A stretch of DNA of 11,160 nt, taken from the NCBI GenBank assembly GCA_018814245.1, contig JAHIZN010000297.1, positions 1 to 11,160 on the forward strand, written 5' to 3'. The DNA comes from a bacterium (GTDB lineage Bacteria > UBA9089 > CG2-30-40-21). Below, in pieces: positions 1 to 7,274 of this stretch. The position numbers and the translations under genes are program-made. The notes beneath the pieces were generated by a model. It saw only the letters and a list, made by a program, of their open reading frames with translations, ran no database searches and was not told the DNA's origin. Position 1 is the first letter of the stretch. Each line of letters starts with the position of its first letter.

Positions 1-3000
1 ATTAAATTAAAGAAAAAACTTGTCTTTGAATTTAAGGAACAATTGACTATTGGAACACCAACAGAACGGGATGAGATATATTTGCGTAAATTAAGCACAC
101 AGCTCAAAGAAAAAAAGGTTGTGGTTAAACTACATTTAAGGCATCAACTCCACGCAAAGCTCTACCTTGCCTTTAGCGATGATGTCCGAGTGCCGGTGGT
201 TGGTTTTCTTGGAAGCAGTAATCTTACCTTGGCGGGATTATCAAAACAAGGTGAACTGAATATTGATGTTATGGATCAGGATGCCGCCTCCAAACTTGCA
301 AAATGGTTTGATGATCGATGGAATGATAGCAAATGTATTGATATTACAGATGAATTGATACAGATTATAGATGAAAGCTGGGCTGCTGATAGATTAGTCT
401 CACCATTTCATATCTATTTGAAAATAGCTTACCACCTCTCCCGCGAGGCTCGCGCAGGTATGAGTGAATATAAACTTCCAAGGGTATTCCAACAAGAATT
501 GCTGGATTTTCAACAAAAAGCTGTTTTGGTCGCGGCTCATCACCTGCATAAAAGAGGCGGGGTGTTAATCGGCGATGTGGTTGGGCTTGGGAAAACAATT
601 ACTGCAACAGCACTCGCCAAGATGTTTCAAGAAGACTTTTTTCTTGAAACGCTGATTATCTGTCCGAAGAACATTGCTGAGATGTGGGAGGGCTATGTTC
701 ATAAATATCATCTCCATGCCAAGGTTATCTCACAGAGTATGGTGCAAAGAGAGCTTCCGAATTTAAGACGCTATCGACTGGTCATTATTGATGAAAGCCA
801 CAACCTGCGCAGCGACGAGGGCAACCGTTACCGTTCTATTAAATCCTATCTTGAGGAAAACGAAAGCAAGGTTATCCTGCTTTCCGCAACCCCTTACAAC
901 AAGTCTTATGTTGACTTATCCAATCAGTTGCGTTTATTTCTGTCCGATGACAAAGACCTCGGTATCAGCCCGGAGAGGTATATCGAAAGCATTGGCGGTC
1001 AGGTACACTTTACAGCAAAACATACAGAGACATTTATTCGAAGCATTAAAGCATTTGAGAAAAGTCATTTTTCAGATGACTGGCGTGAACTGATGCGGCT
1101 CTATTTGGTAAGGAGAACACGCAGTTTTATTAAAACCAATTATGCGGGTACTGACCATTCTGATGGTCGTAAATACCTGACTCTTCCTGACGGAACAAAA
1201 TCCTATTTCCCCAACCGTATTCCAAAAAAAGTAGAATATATGTTTAATTCGAACGATAAGAATGACCCGTATGCCAGACTTTATTCAGACGCAATTGTAG
1301 ATGCTATTAACGGTCTTGATCTGCCCAGATACGGGCTTGGTAATTATATCAATCCAAATGTACGGGCGGGTTCTGTACGGGCGGGTTCTGTACGGGCGGG
1401 TTCCAAACCCGCCCATTCCGTAGAGGCAGGTTTGGAACGGGCAGGTTTGGAACGGGCAGGTTTGGAACCTGCCCCTACGAAAGAAGAGGAACAAATTATC
1501 GCCAACCTTTCACGGGCAGGGAAACGGCTTATGGGTTTCTGCCGAACCAATCTGTTCAAGCGATTGGAAAGCAGTGGTTATTCCTTTTTGCTCTCCCTTT
1601 CCCGACATATTCTCCGTAACTTTGTATTCATTTACGCTGCCGAAAACAATTTGCCTATCCCAATCGGAAAAAATATTGTGGAAAATCTTGATGATTTTAT
1701 TGAAGACAATGACACAGACGCAGACGGCGAGGATAACAGCATTTCATTTATTCTGGACGAAGAGGAATATCTCAAACGAGCTAAACAGGTCTATGAGCTT
1801 TTTTCCGGGAAATATAAAAATCGATTTGAATGGATACGAAATGATTTGTTTATTCCTGATCTGAAAAAATCGCTTATCAACGATGGCAAGGAAATCATCA
1901 AGATATTATCTGTGGCGAAAGAATGGAATCCCGATGAAGACAGACAGCTCAATGCGCTTTTTGAACTTATCAATAACACCCACAACAAGGATAAAATTCT
2001 AGTGTTCACCCAATTTGCCGATACTGCATGGTATCTGTATGAACAACTGAAGAATCGAGGTGTTGAAAGCATCGAGTGTGTTACCGGTAATTGCGACAAT
2101 CCCACAGACTATGCTCATCGCTTCAGCCCGATCAGCAACGAAATATCATCTATAAAAGGAACTGAAAAGGAATTGCGAGTACTCATTACTACCGATGTCC
2201 TCAGCGAGGGACAAAACCTGCAGGATGGACATATTATTGTCAATTATGATCTGCCATGGGCGATTATCAGGCTTATTCAAAGAACAGGCCGCGTTGACCG
2301 TATAGGTCAGAAATTTGGTGAAATCCTGTGTTACTCATTCCTACCCGAAGATGGTGTTGAAAAAATCATTAATCTGCGCGGTCGATTAAAAGAACGAATC
2401 AATCAGAATGCAGAGGTGGTTGGGTCAGATGAAACCTTTTTTGACGGCGATCCTGTGAATATTCATGATCTCTATAATGAGAAATCAGGTATATTTGATG
2501 ATGAGGATGATACAGAGGTTGACCTTGCCTCGTATGCCTATCAGATATGGAAAAACGCTTTGGATAGCGACGCAACCCTTGCCAAGACCATCCCGGACAT
2601 GCCAAATGTCATTTACGCAACGAAAGAAAATACCCTTGAAAAAGAGAAGGAAGGGGTAGTAGTTTATACACGAACTGCCGAAGACAATGATGTTCTGGCA
2701 TGGCTTGATGCACAGGGTAAAATGATTACACAGTCTCAGCTTGCCATACTCAAAGCAGCAGAATGCAATAAAGACGCAAAGCCGCTTTGTAAATTGCCCG
2801 ACCATCACAAGCTTGTGAAAACCGCAGTGGATATCATCAGCAGAGAAGAGATAACAGCAGGAAGCTCACTTGGCAAAAAGACCGGAGTCAAGTACCGTGT
2901 CTATACGCGTCTTAACCGTTACTTAAAAGAAAATGCAGGGACATTCTTTGTTACCGAAGAGATGAAAAAAGCAGTAGATGATATTTACAACTATCCGCTT

Positions 3001-3180
3001 AAAGAATTTGCACGGGACACGCTGAATCGCCAGCTCAAAGCAGGAATAGCGGATGATGGACTGGCAAACCTCGTGGTATCGCTTCGGGATGACGATAAAT
3101 TGTGTATTACTGATAATGAAGAACAGGCAAATCATCTTCCACAGATTATTTGCTCAATGGGCATCAGGAACGGAGAGTAA
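1..3180 (+). CDS. PLD-domain/SNF2-type DEAD-DEAH helicase, 5'-partial
   Basis: Large ATP-dependent superfamily II helicase/translocase with an N-terminal phospholipase D-like nuclease domain, the probable motor and cleavage subunit of a restriction-like system. The frame is open to base 1 and matches the family sequence before the TTG at 43, so I treat it as 5'-truncated; the true start and any first HKD motif lie upstream. Visible HKD: HAKLYL at 151-168, followed by GSSNLT at 211-228. Helicase motifs in order: Q-like region LPRVF near 472; Walker A DVVGLGKT at 574-597; DESH box at 790-801; SAT at 883-891; the second RecA lobe with TDVLSEGQNLQ near 2194-2226; and arginine-finger motif QRTGRVDRIGQ near 2278-2310. 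The remaining C-terminal region has no motif I recognise. A 40-codon in-frame repeat insert lies between the two RecA lobes (1360-1479). Stop TAA is followed after 3 nt by the methyltransferase ATG, so the two are probably cotranscribed. Helicase identity is secure; the restriction role is inferred. Confidence 0.92.
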   Translation: MKLKKKLVFEFKEQLTIGTPTERDEIYLRKLSTQLKEKKVVVKLHLRHQLHAKLYLAFSDDVRVPVVGFLGSSNLTLAGLSKQGELNIDVMDQDAASKLAKWFDDRWNDSKCIDITDELIQIIDESWAADRLVSPFHIYLKIAYHLSREARAGMSEYKLPRVFQQELLDFQQKAVLVAAHHLHKRGGVLIGDVVGLGKTITATALAKMFQEDFFLETLIICPKNIAEMWEGYVHKYHLHAKVISQSMVQRELPNLRRYRLVIIDESHNLRSDEGNRYRSIKSYLEENESKVILLSATPYNKSYVDLSNQLRLFLSDDKDLGISPERYIESIGGQVHFTAKHTETFIRSIKAFEKSHFSDDWRELMRLYLVRRTRSFIKTNYAGTDHSDGRKYLTLPDGTKSYFPNRIPKKVEYMFNSNDKNDPYARLYSDAIVDAINGLDLPRYGLGNYINPNVRAGSVRAGSVRAGSKPAHSVEAGLERAGLERAGLEPAPTKEEEQIIANLSRAGKRLMGFCRTNLFKRLESSGYSFLLSLSRHILRNFVFIYAAENNLPIPIGKNIVENLDDFIEDNDTDADGEDNSISFILDEEEYLKRAKQVYELFSGKYKNRFEWIRNDLFIPDLKKSLINDGKEIIKILSVAKEWNPDEDRQLNALFELINNTHNKDKILVFTQFADTAWYLYEQLKNRGVESIECVTGNCDNPTDYAHRFSPISNEISSIKGTEKELRVLITTDVLSEGQNLQDGHIIVNYDLPWAIIRLIQRTGRVDRIGQKFGEILCYSFLPEDGVEKIINLRGRLKERINQNAEVVGSDETFFDGDPVNIHDLYNEKSGIFDDEDDTEVDLASYAYQIWKNALDSDATLAKTIPDMPNVIYATKENTLEKEKEGVVVYTRTAEDNDVLAWLDAQGKMITQSQLAILKAAECNKDAKPLCKLPDHHKLVKTAVDIISREEITAGSSLGKKTGVKYRVYTRLNRYLKENAGTFFVTEEMKKAVDDIYNYPLKEFARDTLNRQLKAGIADDGLANLVVSLRDDDKLCITDNEEQANHLPQIICSMGIRNGE
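1360..1479 (+). repeat. GC-rich palindromic 15-nt repeat array inside the helicase gene
   Basis: This is a 120-nt in-frame block of 40 codons. It has three direct 15-nt units of GTACGGGCGGGTTCY (1360-1404, encoding VRAGS three times), then AAACCCGCCC, which pairs with the last unit as a hairpin, then GCAGGTTTGGAACGG units encoding AGLER, closing with AACCTGCCCCTACG. It lies between helicase lobes 1 and 2, a place where an insert could be tolerated. The same family recurs at 4306-4350, 6693-6794 and 6912-6953. Confidence 0.9.
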
Positions 3181-3183
3181 AAC

Positions 3184-6100
3184 ATGGCAATTACCAAATC
3201 TGAATTTTCCGCATATATCAAATCATTTCAGTTCAAAGAATTGTTTAATGATATGGGCTGGAACAATGACCGTACTAAACAGCCGATTATAGTTGATGAT
3301 ATTTCTTTCAATATTAGCGGTGTAGCGGAAAAGAGCGGGTTCAGAATATTTATCTGCGAACCGCTCTCAGGCAATAAAATCCCCAATTCAGTCACACGCA
3401 AGAAAATTGAAGGTAAAGTGACTGAACTCTTTCGGGAGCATCTCATCATTTTTATTGATGAGCATAAACAGGAACAGGTTTGGCAATTGGTAGTACGAAA
3501 AGCTGACAGCCCGACAAAAATCAGTGAAACCCGCTACAGTACAGCTCAGAATCCTGAATTACTCTATCAGCGGGCAAGCGGTCTTTTTTTTACTCTGGAT
3601 GAAGAGGAAAAAGTAACCATTATTGATGTTACTAATCGGGTTGCGGAAAATTTCCAGCAGAATAATGAACGCGTAACCAAGAAATTTTATGAGAGTTTTA
3701 AGAAAGAGCATACTGTTTTTTTGAAATTCATCGAAGGGATAGACGACCAGCTAAACATGGATTGGTATGCCTCGCTGATGCTGAACCGTTTGATGTTCTG
3801 CTATTTTATTCAGAAAAAAGGATTTCTGGATAACAACAAAAACTATTTGCAGGATAAACTCAAAGCCTGCAAAGAGAAAAAAGGCAGAAATCAGTTTTAT
3901 TCATTCTACCGTGATTTTCTGCTTGCCCTTTTTCATAAAGGATTTGGAATGCCGGAACAGGGTAGGGGCATACCTGCGTGTCTGTCCCTTGAAATTGGCA
4001 AAATCCCCTATTTGAACGGCGGTTTGTTTGATGAGCACGAAATTGAAAGGACATATCAAAATATAATCATTGACGATAAAGCGTTTGAAAGGCTCTTTGA
4101 TTTCTTTGACCAGTACGAATGGCACCTTGATACCCGCGAAAGTGCGAGCGGAAAAGACATCAACCCTGATGTAATCGGATATATCTTTGAAAAATACATC
4201 AACGACCGTGCCCAGATGGGCGCCTATTACACCAAAGAGGATATTACGGATTACATCAGCAAGAATTGTATTATCCCATGGCTGTTTGATGAGGTAAAAC
4301 GACAATGTACGGGCGGGTTCTGTACGGGCGGGTTCCAAACCCGCCCATTTGCCGATAACGGCTGGCTCTGGCAGATGGTGAAGGCAAGCGAGGATGAATA
4401 TATTTATGACGCTGTAAAATACGGTGTACAGGAGGAGAAATTAACCACAGATGAACACGGATTAACACAGATAAATAATGGAGGTTGGCTTTTTTCTGAT
4501 TTACCCGCTGAAATTCAAAAAGGTTTCGTGCCCGAGCTTGAAAAGAAAGCCGTGGACGGAAACGGTCCCTGGCTCTGGGAGCTTCGCAAGGACTGGAACA
4601 AGCCATCGCCTGCGGATATTGCTCTGCCGACTGAGATTTACCGCGAAGTCATAGAACGGCGCAAACGGTATGCTGACATCAAATCAAAAATTGCAAATGG
4701 CGAAATCCAAGAAATAAACGATTTTATCACCTACAATCTGAATATTCGTCAGTTCGCGCAGGATGTGATTGAAACCACCGAAGATGCCGAGTTTATCCGC
4801 TATTTTTATAAAGCCCTATCCAGTATAACCATACTTGATCCCACCTGCGGCTCAGGGGCGTTTCTCTTTGCGGCAATGAATATTCTTGAACCGCTTTATG
4901 AAGCGTGTATTCACAGGATGAAGAATTTTGTTGATGAATCGGGCAAGGGCAAGCATAAGTTTTTTGAAGAGACGCTTGCTCAAGTGAACTCGCCGGAACA
5001 CCCGAATATGCAATACTTCATTTTCAAGTCCATTATCCTCAACAATCTCTACGGTGTGGATATTATGAATGAAGCGGTGGAAATTGCTAAACTGCGACTC
5101 TTCTTGAAATTAGTGGCAACCGTTGACGCCGACTATCGTAAGCCAAATCTGGGGCTGGAGCCGTTGCCTGATGTGGATTTTAATATTCGGGCGGGGAATA
5201 CGCTGGTGGGGTATGCTACGGAAAAGCAGTTGGTAGATAGTTTGAAAAGTAATTGTATTGATCAATTAGAATTACCTGCGATAAAAGAAAAATGCGATAT
5301 TGTCGGGCGTACCTTTGCCAGATACAAGGAGATTCAGCTTCAAGGCAATGCCGACTTTGAGGATTTTAAGAATGCAAAAGACAACTTAAACCAACGGCTG
5401 AATAAACTCCGCGATGAGCTGGACAAACTTCTACACAAACAACATTACTCAAATGTGAAATACGAACAATGGCTTGCCACACATCAGCCGTTTCACTGGT
5501 TTGCAGAGTTTTATGAAATCATTCACGGTAAGGGCGGGTTTGATGTGGTGATTGGGAATCCACCGTATGTGGAGTATTCGAAGGTGAAAAATGATTACAC
5601 TGTGCAGGGATATAAAACGGAGAGTTGTGGGAATTTGTATGCATTTGTGGTGGAGAGGTCATTGAATATTTTGACTACTCATGGACGATTCGGGATGATT
5701 GTACCAATTGCGTTACCAAGCACACCCAGAATGTCCCAATTACGAGATTTACTGTCTGATGTAGCATCCCCTATCTGGTGCACTAATTTTGCTGATAGAC
5801 CTGGTGCATTGTTCAATGGTGTACATCAGAAAGTGTCCATCGTTCTTTGCGAGCAAGGCAGAACAAGAGAAGAAAAAAGGTTGTATACGACTGCATACAA
5901 GCATTGGTACGGAAAGAATGAATCCGATGAACGGACAAGCCTGATGACAACACTTGTTTTCGTTGTTTCCCCAAAAACAGCCATCTGTTGGATGAAATCA
6001 GGGAACTCCATTGAACAATCTATCTATTCAAAACTACATCAGCAACTTCAGCGTATCACCAAGTATTTTGCGGGCGTATCAGAGTTTGCCCTAAATATGC

Positions 6101-6567
6101 GGATGATGTATTGGGGAAAGTGCTTCACGAGTCGCCAAGAATCAAATGAATACAAGCATTTCCGCACTGATTCTGCTACAGATCAGAAGGTATTGGTCAG
6201 CGTTTTTAATTCGACATTTTACTTCTGGTATTGGGAGTTAATCAGTGATGGCTGGCACATCACCTCAAAGGAACTGGATAACTTTTTCTTTAACATGAAT
6301 GTACTCTCTACAACTAATATATCGGTGTTGGTAAAATTATGCGAAAATTTGATGGCAGACTTGAACAAGAAGAAAGTATTTGTGGGAACCAAACAAACTG
6401 AATACGAGTACTACCATCGTCTTTCCAAACCCATCATCGACCAAATCGACTCCCTCCTCGCCCAGCACTACGGCTTCACCCACGAGGAGTTGGATTTCAT
6501 CATCAACTACGACATCAAATACCGTATGGGCAAGGAACTGGGCGGTGGTGAGGAGGATGAGGAATGA
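3184..6567 (+). CDS. Eco57I-like N6-adenine DNA methyltransferase (type IIG/PglX-like)
   Basis: Predicted SAM-dependent N6-adenine DNA methyltransferase of 1127 aa, the usual size for Eco57I/PglX-type enzymes. SAM-binding motif I is DPTCGSGAF at residues 552-560. Catalytic motif IV is NPPY at 792-795, of the gamma-type order with a C-terminal target-recognition region. A region typical of the family, with DRAQMGAYYT, precedes motif I near residue 340; FADRPGALFNGVHQK follows motif IV and leads into the recognition domain. I see no convincing PD-(D/E)XK motif in the N-terminal 200 residues, so cleavage may be supplied by the upstream PLD helicase or downstream nuclease. The ATG is 3 nt after the helicase stop, with a GGAG at 3172-3175. 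Two repeat-derived segments are embedded: residues 375-389 (GC-rich palindrome) and codons around 4441-4477 (TTDEHGLTQI). Its last 28 or so codons are duplicated in the next gene. It ends in an ATGA overlap with the RAYT. Confidence 0.92.
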   Translation: MAITKSEFSAYIKSFQFKELFNDMGWNNDRTKQPIIVDDISFNISGVAEKSGFRIFICEPLSGNKIPNSVTRKKIEGKVTELFREHLIIFIDEHKQEQVWQLVVRKADSPTKISETRYSTAQNPELLYQRASGLFFTLDEEEKVTIIDVTNRVAENFQQNNERVTKKFYESFKKEHTVFLKFIEGIDDQLNMDWYASLMLNRLMFCYFIQKKGFLDNNKNYLQDKLKACKEKKGRNQFYSFYRDFLLALFHKGFGMPEQGRGIPACLSLEIGKIPYLNGGLFDEHEIERTYQNIIIDDKAFERLFDFFDQYEWHLDTRESASGKDINPDVIGYIFEKYINDRAQMGAYYTKEDITDYISKNCIIPWLFDEVKRQCTGGFCTGGFQTRPFADNGWLWQMVKASEDEYIYDAVKYGVQEEKLTTDEHGLTQINNGGWLFSDLPAEIQKGFVPELEKKAVDGNGPWLWELRKDWNKPSPADIALPTEIYREVIERRKRYADIKSKIANGEIQEINDFITYNLNIRQFAQDVIETTEDAEFIRYFYKALSSITILDPTCGSGAFLFAAMNILEPLYEACIHRMKNFVDESGKGKHKFFEETLAQVNSPEHPNMQYFIFKSIILNNLYGVDIMNEAVEIAKLRLFLKLVATVDADYRKPNLGLEPLPDVDFNIRAGNTLVGYATEKQLVDSLKSNCIDQLELPAIKEKCDIVGRTFARYKEIQLQGNADFEDFKNAKDNLNQRLNKLRDELDKLLHKQHYSNVKYEQWLATHQPFHWFAEFYEIIHGKGGFDVVIGNPPYVEYSKVKNDYTVQGYKTESCGNLYAFVVERSLNILTTHGRFGMIVPIALPSTPRMSQLRDLLSDVASPIWCTNFADRPGALFNGVHQKVSIVLCEQGRTREEKRLYTTAYKHWYGKNESDERTSLMTTLVFVVSPKTAICWMKSGNSIEQSIYSKLHQQLQRITKYFAGVSEFALNMRMMYWGKCFTSRQESNEYKHFRTDSATDQKVLVSVFNSTFYFWYWELISDGWHITSKELDNFFFNMNVLSTTNISVLVKLCENLMADLNKKKVFVGTKQTEYEYYHRLSKPIIDQIDSLLAQHYGFTHEELDFIINYDIKYRMGKELGGGEEDEE
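4306..4350 (+). repeat. GC-rich palindromic repeat inside the methyltransferase gene
   Basis: This is a 45-nt in-frame insert with two 15-nt units (TGTACGGGCGGGTTC at 4306-4320 and 4321-4335) followed by CAAACCCGCCCATTT, which folds back on the second unit. It is the same element as in the helicase gene but read in a different frame: CTGGF, CTGGF, QTRPF at residues 375-389 instead of VRAGS. It falls between the family-conserved AYYTKEDITDYI region and motif I. Confidence 0.88.
4441..4477 (+). repeat. CCACAGATGAACACGG-type dispersed repeat inside the methyltransferase gene
   Basis: An in-frame stretch with internal periodicity of about 10-11 nt (ACAGATGA, ACACGGATTA, ACACAGATAA), encoding LTTDEHGLTQINN. 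It resembles a short dispersed repeat I associate with intergenic DNA of environmental bacterial genomes; that link is from memory. It lies 90 nt after the GC-rich insert, in the same poorly conserved spacer before motif I. A shorter similar stretch (TTACCACAGAGACGGA) occurs at about 9385-9400, after cvpA. Confidence 0.55.
6481..6567 (+). repeat. Duplicated operon-gene tail, copy 1 (end of methyltransferase)
   Basis: This is the 3' end of the methyltransferase gene, encoding HEELDFIINYDIKYRMGKEL and an acidic end, and finishing in GAGGATGAGGAATGA. LDFIINYDIKYRMG-like endings are normal for Eco57I-type methyltransferases, so this is probably the source copy. Positions 6493-6524 are identical over 32 nt to 7182-7213; 6519-6541 match 8257-8279 with one mismatch. 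Confidence 0.9.
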
Positions 6568-7274
6568 AATATGATCCGGAAATTCACCATCGCCGGTCAA
6601 TCCGTTTGAAAGGTTACGATTATTTGCAATCTGGTGCATATTTTATCACATTATGCACGCATAACCGTGAGTGTTTATTTGGTGAAATACCCGTAGGGGC
6701 GGGTTCTAAACCCGCCCTCTCTATTGTGGGTTTGGAATGGGCGGGTTTGGAATGGGCGGGTTTGGAATGGGCGGGTTTGGAACCCGCCCCTACTCAATAC
6801 AGAAACATCGTACAATTCACATGGAATGATTTGACGAATCATATTACCGGTATTGTATTAGATGAATTTGTTATCATGCCGAACCATGTTCATGGAATTA
6901 TTCAAATTACTGGGGCGGGTTTGGAACGGGCGGGTTTAGAACCCGCCCCTACGGGGTTACCAGAAATTGTCCGTCAATTTAAGACATTCTCTGCAAAACG
7001 CATTAATGCGACACGCAATTCTCCGGGCATTTCTGTATGGCAACGCAATTATTACGAACATATCATCCGCAATGAACATGAATTAAACAAAATCCGGGAA
7101 TATATTCAAAATAATCCATTGAATTGGGATTCTGATAGGATTAACCCATCATATGAGATTAATGACGCCCACAAGGAATTAGATTTCATCATCAACTACG
7201 ACATCAAATACCGCATGGACAAGGAATTGGACAACGAGAAGGAGGATGAAAAATTATGCGTAACAGAGATGTAA
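6564..7274 (+). CDS. REP-associated tyrosine transposase (RAYT, Y1/HUH family)
   Basis: 236-aa single-strand DNA transposase-like protein of the IS200/IS605-related Y1 superfamily, which in known cases nicks and joins REP palindromes. Family features: the N-terminal RRSIRLKGYDY...GAYFITLCTHNRECLFG; MPNHVHGII with the HUH histidines at residues 108 and 110; WQRNYYEHIIR with candidate nucleophile tyrosines 163/164; and the closing REYIQNNPLNW. The ATG overlaps the methyltransferase stop (ATGA), with AGGAGG at 6551-6556. Two in-frame palindromic repeat blocks interrupt it: residues 44-77, just after the first conserved block, and residues 117-130, just after HUH. After the normal family end (near residue 192) it carries a copy of the methyltransferase C-terminal tail, ending 19 nt inside the next gene. 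The motifs are intact, so activity is possible, but the insert so close to the HUH strand could disturb it. An active transposase and a decaying passenger are both open. Confidence 0.9.
   Translation: MKYDPEIHHRRSIRLKGYDYLQSGAYFITLCTHNRECLFGEIPVGAGSKPALSIVGLEWAGLEWAGLEWAGLEPAPTQYRNIVQFTWNDLTNHITGIVLDEFVIMPNHVHGIIQITGAGLERAGLEPAPTGLPEIVRQFKTFSAKRINATRNSPGISVWQRNYYEHIIRNEHELNKIREYIQNNPLNWDSDRINPSYEINDAHKELDFIINYDIKYRMDKELDNEKEDEKLCVTEM
6693..6794 (+). repeat. GC-rich palindromic repeat array 1 inside the RAYT gene
   Basis: A 102-nt in-frame block of 34 codons. The left end GTAGGGGCGGGTT with CTA and AACCCGCCC forms a hairpin. Three TTTGGAATGGGCGGG units (GLEWA) follow, and the right end is GGGCGGGTT TGG AACCCGCCCCTAC. 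The outer ends form a 13-bp inverted repeat, GTAGGGGCGGGTT / AACCCGCCCCTAC. It is the most complete copy in the window and encodes VGAGSKPA at its left end and GLEPAPT at its right. Confidence 0.9.
6912..6953 (+). repeat. GC-rich palindromic repeat 2 inside the RAYT gene
   Basis: A 42-nt in-frame copy, GGGGCGGGTTTGGAACGG followed by GCGGGTTTAGAACCCGCCCC and TACG, encoding GAGLERAGLEPAPT. It has two core units and the standard AACCCGCCCCTAC right end. It lies immediately after the HUH-containing strand (IIQIT), in what should be a loop. Confidence 0.88.
7170..7250 (+). repeat. Duplicated operon-gene tail, copy 2 (end of RAYT)
   Basis: It encodes HKELDFIINYDIKYRMDKEL plus an acidic stretch, read in the same frame as in the methyltransferase. 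It begins just after the expected end of the RAYT fold. A 32-nt run (7182-7213) is identical to 6493-6524, and the flanks differ by scattered substitutions. It also supplies the AGGAGG at 7240-7245 used by the next gene. Confidence 0.9.

Noticed and set aside
1360..1479. CRISPR-like array
   Set aside because: Units are 15 nt and directly tandem with no spacers, lie inside an intact reading frame, and no cas genes are present.
1285..1559. Minus-strand open frames with RTRPY / EPART pentapeptide repeats opposite the helicase gene
   Set aside because: They exist only because the 15-nt repeat lacks stops in all frames; no ribosome binding site and no homology, and the helicase reading on the other strand is certain.
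3901..4606. Minus-strand open frames of 145 and 111 codons opposite the methyltransferase
   Set aside because: They pass through the repeat inserts and conserved methyltransferase codons, with no recognisable product.
5930..6020. Possible compensated frameshift in the methyltransferase recognition region
   Set aside because: The segment around MTTLVFVVSPKTAICWM looked odd, but the flanking family-like sequence stays in the same frame at normal spacing and no stop appears; recognition domains vary naturally.
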